DNA of 64,000 nt from Aquanectria penicillioides (lineage: Eukaryota > Ascomycota > Sordariomycetes > Hypocreales > Nectriaceae). The stretch spans positions 3,782,001-3,846,000 of the forward strand of contig PYIU01000006.1 of assembly GCA_003415625.1 (NCBI GenBank). Reading direction: 5' to 3'. How positions within the stretch are numbered: position 1 is the stretch's first letter; every line of letters begins with the position of its first letter. The notes beneath the pieces were generated by a model, which ran no database searches, was not told the DNA's origin, and worked only from the letters and a program-made list of their open reading frames with translations. The position numbers were made by a program, and so were the translations under genes. Of the stretch, positions 31,989-41,789 are shown piece after piece.

Positions 31989-32531
31989 TGACGAACTCTT
32001 ATGTTGCCCAACATCCTGTTCAATCTAAGGCCTCTATAGGAGTGACCACTACTTTTCCAGGCCGCAGGATCGATACCGTCAAACTTGAACATCTTCTCAG
32101 AAGTCGCTTTGAAGATCAGTATGCTGTGGAGGTATGAATTCGAGTTGTTTCTATTGGGGAGATCACGGTTTTGACTCATCTCGCAATCTCAAGATGCGAT
32201 ACAATTCTTTCAAAGTAACGGCAGCTTACCAACTGTCGAGGGCAGATATTAAGCTGTGTTACTAGGGCAGGAATGGCGAGCCGAATCGAGGTGATTCTGG
32301 GTTCCAGATCTCCGACAGGAGGATCGGAATTTGCGAGAGGATAAAACAAGAGATTTCAAAATAGATGGTATTCTACATTTCCCACAATATTCTAGTGTTA
32401 TTGACGCTTGTTTCTGTAAAATCTTGAATGTTCATGAATTTGACCATATTTGCGGTCCTGAATTCGTACAAAGAATTCACCACGAAGAAGATGAAATAGT
32501 ACTGAGAAAAGGGTTCATTGGATCATTCTAG
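31989..32531 (+). pseudogene. Possible broken gene, family unknown
   Basis: An ATG at 31989 opens 50 codons (MTNSYVAQHPVQSKASIGVT, then TFPGRRIDTVKLEHLLRSRF, ending YAVE) up to a good donor GTATGA; an acceptor CTCAAG ends at 32192. The next exon (MRYNSFKVTAAYQLSRADIK) meets a TAG at about 32263. A further open segment at 32331-32531 with an acidic end (RIHHEEDEIVLRKGFIGSF) lies in another frame. It looks like a decayed or wrongly joined gene; no family is recognised. Confidence 0.3.
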
Positions 32532-32641
32532 GGCCTATCTCTTCTATGAAAACACCAAGAGCCTGGAGGCAACAAAGTTTCTTCTTGATATTCTAGATCA
32601 TTCCCACGGTTCTTAGACAGCTGTGATATACCAACCAGCTC

Positions 32642-32983
32642 CTAGGTCTGGGAATATCGGGATTTAATTGCTCTCTTGACTTTTGCAATTTCCGACTGTT
32701 ACTGGTTTTAGCACTAATCAAGTAACGGTAACCTTGCTACGAATCTCATGGCATGTTACAAGCGGAAACCAACTTACCGCACTGAGCAATCTAGGGACCT
32801 CAACTCTCCACTGATCCGCGAAGAACTGTGAATGTCAGCTTGGATGTACTATTCTAACTTTGACATATCAAAACTTACTGAACCTAAGACAAAAGCCCCT
32901 ACTCCAAAAATCTGAGAGAGCGCATCGACCACGTAGTCCCCGTTCGCATATGGGATTGGTAAATATTGCTCATAGGACGGCAT
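32642..32983 (-). CDS. Possible small spliced gene of unknown function
   Basis: Proposed exons are 32879-32983, 32778-32825 and 32642-32695, giving 69 residues. Exon 1 encodes MPSYEQYLPIPYANGDYVVD and a hydrophobic stretch ALSQIFGVGAFVLGS before GTAAGT. Exon 2 encodes FFADQWRVEVPRLLSA before GTAAGT. Exon 3 (SEIAKVKRAIKSRYSQT) is the least certain. After its TAG the frame stays open for 36 codons, so the stop may itself be a defect. No family recognised. The longer frame starting at 33124 has a poly-Lys N-terminus and is less likely. Confidence 0.35.
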
Positions 32984-33124
32984 CTGACTCGTCTCGGTTA
33001 GTTGAAATCGTGTGAAGAAAGAAGGGTATATGACCACCTTGTGAAAATTATGTCGTGAATAACTCCGAAGATTTGGTTTCTTTTCCCTTTTCTTTTTCTT
33101 CGCTTTCTTTTTTAGTGTTGTCAC

Positions 33125-34041
33125 TCCAGTGTGCTCGCTACTGAGGAAGAGCCTTGAAAACGAGATGATAGAAGAGACAAATAAAAGAAGTTAGCAATTC
33201 TCTTAAGAACCCGTAGCTTTTATACTCTCCTCATCTGAAATCCACCCTACACCGAGGACCATAGGACTATGCCTACGGGTTGAGATGCATATTTGGAATT
33301 GTATTTGCACAAATATTTCCTAAAGGTGGTCAAAGTTGTCTTACGATTTGTTTCCTCACCTCATCGAGGTTTTATTGCGCCTCATTGATTCGCTTTGCGA
33401 AAAGTACAAAGCTGAAATGGGAAATGGAGCTGGTAATATCACACAATTCCCAGGGGTGAAAGTGGCGTCATCCTCCTGTCATACGCGTGCAACTTTTGGG
33501 CTGTAGCATTATCCAAGTATCAGGCTGCTGGTTTTTCAAGCCAAGACCTTAACATGCGGCATATGCAGACGACGTGACGTGGCTTATAGGGACATGCAGC
33601 AATACAGCCTTACTCTCTTATCTGGAGTTTTCAAGTGTCACGTTTGTATATCTGGGAAGACTCCAAGCTGAAAAGCCTAAAAATTCCGTTTCAATATTCA
33701 TTTCTCCTCCCTGTATCTCAAGAAAAACAACGCCAAGTACTCTTTCAGGTGACAAGAAGCAATCTATCTCCTCCTATCTCATATTCTTCTGCCTTCCAAC
33801 CGAAATTTTGGTTTATTTTCCAGATCTTGAAACTCTCGAGTATAGTCAAACGCACTAACTATAGTAAGTGACGATGAATTGGCTACAAAACAATTGGCAA
33901 ATCAGCTCTGCTGACATGTCAACACTCTCGTTTCGAGCCCAGAAGAGTCACGTGTTGAGTATTTCTACACATGAAAATGTAGAATTTTGACCAGGCCATA
34001 AATCACCTTCTTCATTTCTTCTGACTTTATGATAGAGTGTG
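33125..34041. other. Gene-free stretch upstream of the CorA-like gene
   Basis: AT-rich, with short open frames only. Nothing recognised. Confidence 0.5.
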
Positions 34042-35600
34042 ATGACTCCTGTAACGAAAACGGTGTCAACTGATGCTGAGTGGGCGGCCTGGCTGGATCA
34101 GGTTTGATATCTCCTCATATATGTATTTGTGATGTTACTGATATACCAAGATCCAGGTTATCGAGAGCACGAAGGCGAGGAGTCGAATGCATATTATGTA
34201 AAGTTACAGCCTCGATTTCCTGATGGCAAAGAATAATTCTTCATAGATTGGCAGGTCGGGCCCTGAAAGATTACCCCGATCCACTACTTGTTTCAAATCT
34301 TCCATTTACCACCAACTCGTTCGCACGGATTCAATCCTCATTCCATGTCCACGGGTCGATTGCCCGTGTTATCAATAGAAACACAAGTTGTACCTTTACA
34401 AGAAGGCCTATTCAGAAGGGGAAAATCACTGAAGGGATTTCTATTGGTTAGTACACAGTATTTTGCAAAGATGATAGGCTTCTGATCCATGGAAGTATAT
34501 AATGCTAGGACCGTAGCCTCATGGCCTGGTGACTTGGCGCTTTCCGCTACTTTCTTCCCGCAATCGATGACTACATACGCCATTTTGTATGGCTGCGATG
34601 AGGAAATCGCCGAGACGATTATCGCAAGGCTGTGTCGAACTGATCATTTGGTGCTTCACCCCATGATATTGCCCACAATTATGGCCGAAATTGAAAGAGA
34701 TCGCCAGGTTACACTACTCAGAGACAGTGTCAATCGGTTGATGCAGAGAATATCGGACATAACGGTCAATAGAAAGGCATCAAATAACGTTGGTATTATT
34801 CCCAACTCACCTTCCGAGTCAGAGCAAGAGTCGATCAAGATGTGGATTCAGACGGCTTACGTTAAGAATGGTCTGCGAAATTGGCAAATGCAGATGCAAA
34901 AGATGCATGATCATATCGATGAGCTGTCGCAAGACAAACTGCCCTGGGATAGCATGAGTGGATTGGATCTAAGCTGTGTCTGCAAAATACATCCTGATTT
35001 ACTGGAAAACTTAGCGAGAGCCAAAGATTTTGGAATCCGAATCAGAGAACGGCTTCAAGATCTTATCAATGAGTACGAAGAAAAGATCAGGGAATGTGCG
35101 GTAGTTATGGATGGAATCAATATGACCACGACAATGGTGAGCTTCAAATCGAACAAGGGTAGACATGCACTTTGAAGCTAAAGACCAATCAGGAAATGCG
35201 CGACATTGCCTGGCAAGACGCATTGACTAACCGGGATATTTCCAGGACAGGGTTGATGGTCTCACAGGTAACACAAAGAGACAGTAGCTTGATGAAGTCA
35301 GTGGCGGTTCTGACGATGGTATTTTTACCAGCAACATTTGCATCTGTAAGTTACAATCCGCTGCAAGCACTTCCAACCTGTAAAATGAAAGTTTTCTCAC
35401 CACCTATGAAGAGCTTTTTTTCGATGGACTTCTTTCAGTGGCCACAAGTGGAAGGGGGCATGATTACAAGCTACATTTGGATTTATTTCGCGGCCGCCAT
35501 GTTTCTGTCTCTCTTAACTTTAGGATTGTTTTACACATGCGCCCTCCAGAAGAGACCAGATAGAGCAGATGAGCAAGAAAAGGGATGGTTGAGTGCCTAG
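34042..35600 (+). CDS. CorA-like two-TM membrane protein (fungal divergent type)
   Basis: Six exons: 34042-34101, 34157-34197, 34247-34446, 34496-35136, 35193-35345, 35412-35600; introns of 49-66 bp and exact phase closure give 427 residues. A cytosolic alpha/beta region contains YPDPLLVSNLPF and SSFHVHGSIARVINRNTS. A long helical segment (~190-330) leads to two C-terminal membrane helices: SVAVLTMVFLPATFAS (~345-365) and YIWIYFAAAMFLSLLTLGLF (~385-406), with SFFSMDFFQW between them. This is the CorA Mg2+-channel fold, but the GMN selectivity motif after TM1 is absent, as in many fungal CorA-like proteins of unknown function. Magnesium transport is therefore doubtful. The true N-terminus could lie in further upstream exons. 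Confidence 0.8.
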
Positions 35601-36294
35601 TGTATCATTGAAAGAACGCTTTCTAAAATTAGAATTTCGCCGAGCTGATCCTATGATTTTCCAACTGCTTCTCTCCAGTGGGCACGGTGTAAGATTTACC
35701 CGAGACCAGAGAAATGCGCGTTATAGAGAGGTTCAGATGCAAGCGTCTCGAGAAATCCCTAACACAGTGACGTTATGACTTCATTACCTTCACGCAGGAC
35801 CTTCTATCTTTAGCTTCTATATCTAGGTTGGACACATCAGCTCAAAATCCTATCTTCCTGTCCTACCGGTATTTGAGAATATAGGTTTGCCGCTGCCGAT
35901 AGCCGATACCGTTTCTTTTAGAGTTTCAGACCCAAATAGAACAATACCGTTTTCAATACGCTAATGCAAAAAGAATGGACGGCAATCTAGGATATATGAA
36001 CAGATAGTCATAATAGTTACAATTTATTCCCTAGTAGTTTGGTTCGCTGATTAGAGAACAAGCTGGAGTACGGGTAACAGAGAATGAGCTATGCGTATGC
36101 GATTGATTTTTGTTCCAATAACTATCAATGTGTAATGTGAAGTGTGTCACCTTGTAGGCTTGTGACCTACCAATATCATTCCTTCTCATTGATTGACGTC
36201 TATAGCTAAGTCTTAGCCCATTTTCCAAGGCCCCTGAGCCATTGTCACCTTCAATAGTTGGCATGATCAGAGGAGGGTTCCGTGGGATACAATA
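35601..36294. other. Convergent intergenic stretch
   Basis: No gene recognised; an open frame at 35593-35778 overlaps the CorA-like stop and looks random. A short GCCGCTGCCGATAGCCGATACCG repeat-like word is near 35889-35911. Confidence 0.5.
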
Positions 36295-38087
36295 TCAGTA
36301 AACATAAATAAAGTCCTCGTTCTTGAGATCCGTTAAATCCTGGAGACCATTGTCTTGCGCAAGATCCCTTTCATTTTGATTTTCAGTATGTTCGAGGTCG
36401 ATTGCTTTGCTGTCCGTCATGTCTTTCCTCCTCATCATGGACTCATCCACGACGTCGGCAGACTTACCCAGTTGCTCTCGTCGTTGGCCATGCCATCTGT
36501 TTAAAAACATGAGGTAAACCGGAATCAGCCTTCGTCTGGTCAGTACAGATGCTTCTTTGTTGATTGATTGGGTAAAATGCTGGTACTTACAGTCCTAGTG
36601 CTCCGGTAAGTAAGAACATGACCAGATTAGAAATAAGGCCAGTTCGGTATAGTGGAGCGTCGTTTGTTGAGTACAACAACGGTCCAATAACATTCCCCGT
36701 GCACATGCCCCTACAAAGCGTGAGTATAGAATGTCATATAAGTATAACGTCATAGATACTTACATAAACATGATGGCTGAAGACATTTTTCTCTTCGTAT
36801 CACCGCCGGTATTTTGAGCCGACCAAGTATAGACCATCGGAGTGATTGCGCCGAGGCATTGGACGAGGTAGTAACCGAATAGTAAGATTCCCTTGTGGCC
36901 TGGAGTCCGAGGAATAGTGAGCATGAGAATTGAGCCCGTCGCCGGGAGCAGGCTGAGTCCAGAGATGATCAGGCCTTTACGTGAGAACCGAGTGGCAAGC
37001 CAGGCAGACCCGATGATGGTTATAATCTGGATCGCTCCAGTGGGAAGAGAAAAGAGAATGGCATCAAAATTTGTGTAGCCAAAATCCTTTACAATGAGGT
37101 TGCCGAATGTGCTGATGCCGCCGCTCGCAATCGAGATGGCGACGATTAGCACAAACCAGAGATATGTCTTGACATCCAGGAATACCTCTCTTACGTGGTC
37201 CCATCTCCACACTCGACTAGAAATACCCATTTGGTTTGCTCGCACCCTTTCGATAGCGATGGTTTGCTCTCGCTCCGTCAAGTATTTGGCTTCCATGGGT
37301 GAATCTGGCATGAAGAAGATGAAGATGACACCGAATATTACAGTCCAGGCACCGCAAAAGATGAAGATGGTTTGGTACCGATAGATGTGGTCGCTTTTGA
37401 TATGTCCCAGGCCATAGGTAATTAAGCTACCGACGATAAATGTCACACCATTCATTGCGTTCCAGTATGATGTGCGTAGTGTCTGCTCCGAGCGACGCCA
37501 CCACATTTGAGTAACGGCAAGGAGAGAGGGAGCAATCATGGACTCGAACGATCCGAGCATAAATCGCATAGCCAGAAGAGACCTGAAATTGGTGCAGGCA
37601 GCTAGAAGGCATTCGCAGGTGCCCCAACCGATAATTGCAGTGCCAATCACCTTGCCGGTCGGGAGCTTGACGAGGATAAGCGCCGCAAGAGGCTGCATGA
37701 CTAGCTGAGCGAGGTAGAGGACGGAGCCAAGCCAGGAGTATTGTTTGCCGTGGAGATGCGCATCGTCAATGATCCCAAAGATGGAAACGTACGAGAGACT
37801 AGACTTGTCAAGCTGCTGGAAGAAGTAGCTGTGATTCCGTCAACCAATGCATATGGGCCATGATGCGAGTTTTCTTACGCGCCCAATATCAACGGCAAGA
37901 TTCGTCGATCGATGCGCTTAATCACGTTCCTCTCCTCGTTATAATCAAACGTCACCTCTCCGTGAGTTGCCAGAAACAACGCCGCCTTGTCTGCCCTCTC
38001 CCCGACAGCCACCGTAGCATTTGTTTCTCTAGCTGGCGTGATGGTGTCACCATCAGGTGTCGATGGAGCATTCGCCATGTTACGCAA
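36295..38087 (-). CDS. MFS transporter, Dal5/allantoate-permease (anion:cation symporter) type
   Basis: Four exons: 37879-38087, 36764-37828, 36591-36710 and 36295-36535; introns of 50, 53 and 55 bp, 544 residues (541 from the second Met). The cytosolic N-terminus leads to IKRIDRRILPLILGAYFFQQ and LDKSSLSYVSIFG, the classic Dal5 TM1 motif formed across intron 1. Next come YSWLGSVLYLAQLV, MRFMLGSFESMIAPSL, FFMPDSPMEAKYLTEREQ and, across intron 2, GMCTGNVIGPLLY with FLLTGALGL. The acidic C-terminal tail is cytosolic. Members import organic anions, vitamins, allantoate or sugar acids by proton symport. It is divergent from a Gfo/Idh/MocA dehydrogenase, which suggests joint use of one substrate. 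Confidence 0.92.
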
Positions 38088-38979
38088 TTCGAATTGGGTC
38101 TTAATCAGGCAGACAGCTTCAAATTCACACTACACGGTAAGTTAGTGATGGGGCTCGAGAAATTGGGGTAATCTTGGCAGCATAATGTACGAATATTCAC
38201 ATCTTTTAAACATATGCCCAACAGCAACATGTTTTCATTTTCGCATTTTGGCAAAATCCAGGGTTACGCTTTAGGTTAGGTTCCGGCACAGACAGACACA
38301 AGAGGTGGTATTCGACAAGTCGTGTGATGGACATTTCCCCGCAGATCGTCTTGATGGTCTCATGTTGCGTGTCTTCTGCGCAGCCGGCACCGATTACCCC
38401 GAATCTCCGACGGACGCACCTTGTCGATCGTCTCTTTTAGCATGGGAATCGTTCCAGGAATGGGCGGCCTGGAAGAGGTTACCCGCAGGTTTCGTGATGG
38501 ACCAAGCGATGCTGGTTCTAGTGCAACCCAACAGCGTCCAGCAGCGTCCAAGCCATATGCATCATTGGTGGAATTTTCACATCCGCCTGGTAGTACTCGC
38601 AAGTGTTTCCTGCGCCCAGCAAACATGCCAGGCCTCAATTGGAGGCCGTCATCGGGGAGTTTTCTCCAAACTGTGGGGAATCGTCTACATAATTGGAGAG
38701 ACGAGAAGCCCTCCCCACGGGGTCTGCTATCTTTTCTCTCCATCGCCCCACGCGGCAGTGATAGCTCGGGTTTTTTTTCTAAACATGGCCCGAGAATTGC
38801 ATCATTTGGAGTCTTGGCTGATGCTCCGTCGGGTTTATAACTCGTAGGTGGGACGGACCAGGGTCCTTGTTTGACTGACTCGTCGAAGAACCGAGAAGCC
38901 TGATCCGAAGCCTCATCCCAAGCCTGATCCGAAACCTGTGTCTGGTAACACCTCAGCGAGTTCAATCAAATCTTCCACC
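38088..38979. promoter_or_regulatory. Shared upstream region of the transporter/dehydrogenase pair
   Basis: About 0.9 kb separates the two divergent starts. The minus-strand open frame here (38360-38965) has no recognisable features. A direct repeat of GAAGCCTGATCCGAAGCCTC-like words lies at 38895-38935, close to the dehydrogenase start. Confidence 0.45.
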
Positions 38980-40287
38980 ATGGCTGAAACCACTGTGGTA
39001 CGTTCCAAAAAGAGGTACGCCCTCGTGGGCACCGGCGGGCGCTCCATGTTCTTCTATACGGCCATTGCGAGAGACTATTCCGAGACGTCTTGCATGGTCG
39101 GCTTCTGTGACACAAACCAGACCCGAATGAACTATGCCAACTCCAAGTTGGAGGCGCTGGGGCACAGTGCAGTGCCCACGTTTCTCGCTGCCGACTTTGA
39201 CAAGATGATCAAGGAGACGAAGCCGGACGAGGTCATCGTCACCACCATTGACCGAACGCACAACATCTACATTGTACGCGCCCTGGAATTGGGCTGCAAC
39301 GTAGTCACCGAGAAGCCCATGACAATCGATGCACCACGCTGCGTCCAGATCTTCGACGCCGTGCAGCGTACGGGCAACAATGTCCGCGTCACATTCAACT
39401 ACCGATACGCTCCGCACAATACAAAGGTGTTTGAGGTGCTGCAGTCTGGCGCCATTGGCAAAGTGACCAGCGTGCACTTCGAATGGATGCTAAACACAGC
39501 CCATGGAGCCGACTACTTCCGGCGCTGGCACCGCGACAAGCGCAACTCGGGCTCGTTGCTGGTGCACAAGTCGACGCATCATTTCGACTTGGTCAACTTT
39601 TGGCTGCAGACTCGACCGGAGACGGTTTACGCACAGGGCGACCTGAAGTTCTACGGCCGCGAGAACGCCGAGGCTCGGGGAGAGACCAAGTTTTACAACC
39701 GGGCGCATGGCAGCGAAGTGGCACGGGATGATCCTTTCGCCCTGCATTTGGAGGATTACCCGCAGCTCAAGGCCATGTACCTTGATGCCGAGCATGAGGA
39801 CGCGTATTACCGCGACCAGAGCGTCTTTGGAGACGGCATCAGCATTGAGGACACCATGAACCTCCTCGTGCGATACAAGAATGGTGCCGTAATGACGTAC
39901 TCGCTCACTGCATACGCGCCGTGGGAAGGCTTCCGCGTGAGCTTCAATGGCACTAGTGGCAGGTTGGAGTTGGAGGTTGTCGAGAACAGCTACGTCAATT
40001 CCGGAGGCGACCAAGCGGACGAGGGCTCTGCCGATGAGATAACACTTCTTCTCAGGCCGTTATTCCAAAAGCCGCAGGTTGTGGAAATTGACCGCGGTAA
40101 CGGCGCTCATGGCGGTGGGGATGCCGTGTTGCTGAAAGACCTCTTTGGTGAGCCCGTAAGCGACGAGTATATGCGCGCTGCAAGCCACGTCGACGGAGCT
40201 CTGTCGATTCTCACAGGCATTGCAGCTAGTAGGTCAATTGCCACAGGCCAGGTCGTCCGTGTCAAGGACGTCTTAGATATTCCATAA
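38980..40287 (+). CDS. Gfo/Idh/MocA-family NAD(P)-dependent dehydrogenase
   Basis: Single exon, 435 residues, with ATG at 38980 in a strong context (CCACCATGGCT). The frame is open upstream, but no better ATG exists. The N-terminal Rossmann fold reads YALVGTGGRSMFF, then VGFCDTNQ, VIVTTIDRTH and the family's EKP motif in NVVTEKPMTIDAP. The C-terminal substrate domain includes FNYRYAPHN, RRWHRDKRNSGSLLVHKSTH and HHFDLVNFWL, with a Lys-x3-His-His pattern typical of sugar or inositol dehydrogenases. It probably oxidises a sugar, sugar acid or polyol in the cytosol; the substrate is unknown. The divergent Dal5-type transporter is a plausible partner. Confidence 0.92.
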   Translation: MAETTVVRSKKRYALVGTGGRSMFFYTAIARDYSETSCMVGFCDTNQTRMNYANSKLEALGHSAVPTFLAADFDKMIKETKPDEVIVTTIDRTHNIYIVRALELGCNVVTEKPMTIDAPRCVQIFDAVQRTGNNVRVTFNYRYAPHNTKVFEVLQSGAIGKVTSVHFEWMLNTAHGADYFRRWHRDKRNSGSLLVHKSTHHFDLVNFWLQTRPETVYAQGDLKFYGRENAEARGETKFYNRAHGSEVARDDPFALHLEDYPQLKAMYLDAEHEDAYYRDQSVFGDGISIEDTMNLLVRYKNGAVMTYSLTAYAPWEGFRVSFNGTSGRLELEVVENSYVNSGGDQADEGSADEITLLLRPLFQKPQVVEIDRGNGAHGGGDAVLLKDLFGEPVSDEYMRAASHVDGALSILTGIAASRSIATGQVVRVKDVLDIP

Positions 40288-40799
40288 ATCGATAGTAATT
40301 CACAGTGATTGTCCGAGATGGATCACCTCTTGATGTCGGTCACGGTACGTAACTTTGATAAAGGATATAGCTCAAGGCACTTGACTCAACTCAATACTGT
40401 GATCTTGTTTCCAGATAAACAATTAGGGAAACTTCTTGTAGACGTGATGCATTTTACTTTGAAATCATTTATATCAGCAAGCGGTTGACCGACTTTGGTC
40501 CTCCGCTTTCATGGTAGGTTTATATTCCCCCATTGAATGAAAACGCATCCAGACTCCAAACAAATGTCATCCACGTAACGAGCTATAACATCTAAAACCA
40601 AAGAATGAATAAATGCGTTGGTTAATATGAATATTTATTTATATATGTACAAAGGGACTTTGCCCAATGATATTTAACTGTGTATAGAAAACACCTCTAG
40701 GTGCTATAGTGTTGGCACTCTAGACCAAGAGGCTAGATGGCCAAGGAGCCACCCTCGTGCCCATCCTTGGCCACCTGAAACCCATCGAGGTCCTCTTGT
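40288..40799. other. Convergent intergenic stretch
   Basis: AT-rich, with likely 3' UTRs of both flanking genes. Nothing else recognised. Confidence 0.5.
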
Positions 40800-41789
40800 C
40801 TAAGCCCTTCTCGCCAATCTGTTTCGCGAAGACCACCCAGCAGCATCAACAGATCGCTTGCTCATCAGAGCCACGCTCTCGGCGTAGTCACTGGTTCCCA
40901 GGTTCGGCTCGGAATCAGCAGGCGTGCACGAAGGCTGCTCGCCCGAGTTGCCGAGGGCACCGTTGACGGCAGAGAAAGTATACTTGGACGCGGTGGCCGC
41001 AACCATGTTCTGAGCTGCCTCCTCAGTCCAGCCATTGATGAAGTCGCCGTGCGAGCAGTAGGCGTTGCCACAGGCCAGTTTAAAGGGGCCACTGCCGGTC
41101 CAGCCGTTGGGGAGGACCTTGCGCAAGTCGTAGCGGATGCTGAATCGCAGCTGGGGCATGGACTTCATTCCCTCGGGGCAGGCGTTGGATGTGCCCAAGG
41201 TCTTGTCCTTGTAAGCGTACTCAAGGGTGTCGACGTTGACGCAGTTGGGGAAGTAGAGGAGAGTCTGCAGATGCGTGCCGCAAGTGCTGCTGGGGAAACC
41301 GTTGTCGCCAGCATCGCCTCCTCCATTCTCGCAGAACCACTCAATACCAGCCTTTTCAGGCATGCCGCTCGCAACCTGGTTTGTAGCCTCTCCGGCAACC
41401 ATCCTCAGGTCCTGGGGAATGGGGACCTCGGCCTGGGTATCGCCCAGACTGTAGTAGGCGCTGAAGCGGAACAGAGGAGCAGGCTCCCAGGTGCTGCCGC
41501 TGTCGGTGGTGTACAGCAGAGTAGGGACCCAGTAGACGGACAAGTCATTGGGGTTCCCAGCGTTGGTGCAGCCAGACTGGAGCTCGGCACTGGTCTTGGT
41601 GTTGGCAGTCACGCCGTCAGAGCCAAAGAAGCTGTGCAGGTGAGACTCGCTGTAGCTGCCCGGGAACACGATAGGGTCGATGTTCTTGTAGAAGATGGGC
41701 GACATAATGTTGACTTGGGTGTAGGCTTGGGCCATCTGGGCCAGCAGGCCGCTGACAAAAGCGGTTCGCATCGTGTTTCCGGAAGGCAT
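40800..41789 (-). CDS. Secreted DUF1996-domain protein
   Basis: Single exon, 329 residues from the Met at 41789; the second Met at 41771 gives the cleaner signal peptide MRTAFVSGLLAQMAQA, cleaved before YTQVN. The DUF1996 signature follows: MSPIFYKNIDPIVFPG, HLHSFFGSDGVT, VYWVPTLLY, GTHLQTLLYFPNCVN and PQLRFSIRYDLRKVLPNGWT. The paired Cys residues (STCG, FPNC, ACPEG, ACGNAYC) suggest disulphides. The family is widespread in fungal secretomes and often fused to WSC domains; this copy is single-domain. Its biochemical role is not established. The much longer upstream open frame is probably 5' UTR. Confidence 0.88.
   Translation of the reverse strand: MPSGNTMRTAFVSGLLAQMAQAYTQVNIMSPIFYKNIDPIVFPGSYSESHLHSFFGSDGVTANTKTSAELQSGCTNAGNPNDLSVYWVPTLLYTTDSGSTWEPAPLFRFSAYYSLGDTQAEVPIPQDLRMVAGEATNQVASGMPEKAGIEWFCENGGGDAGDNGFPSSTCGTHLQTLLYFPNCVNVDTLEYAYKDKTLGTSNACPEGMKSMPQLRFSIRYDLRKVLPNGWTGSGPFKLACGNAYCSHGDFINGWTEEAAQNMVAATASKYTFSAVNGALGNSGEQPSCTPADSEPNLGTSDYAESVALMSKRSVDAAGWSSRNRLARRA

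Noticed and set aside
39490..40014. Minus-strand open frame
   Set aside because: Antisense shadow of the Gfo/Idh/MocA dehydrogenase.
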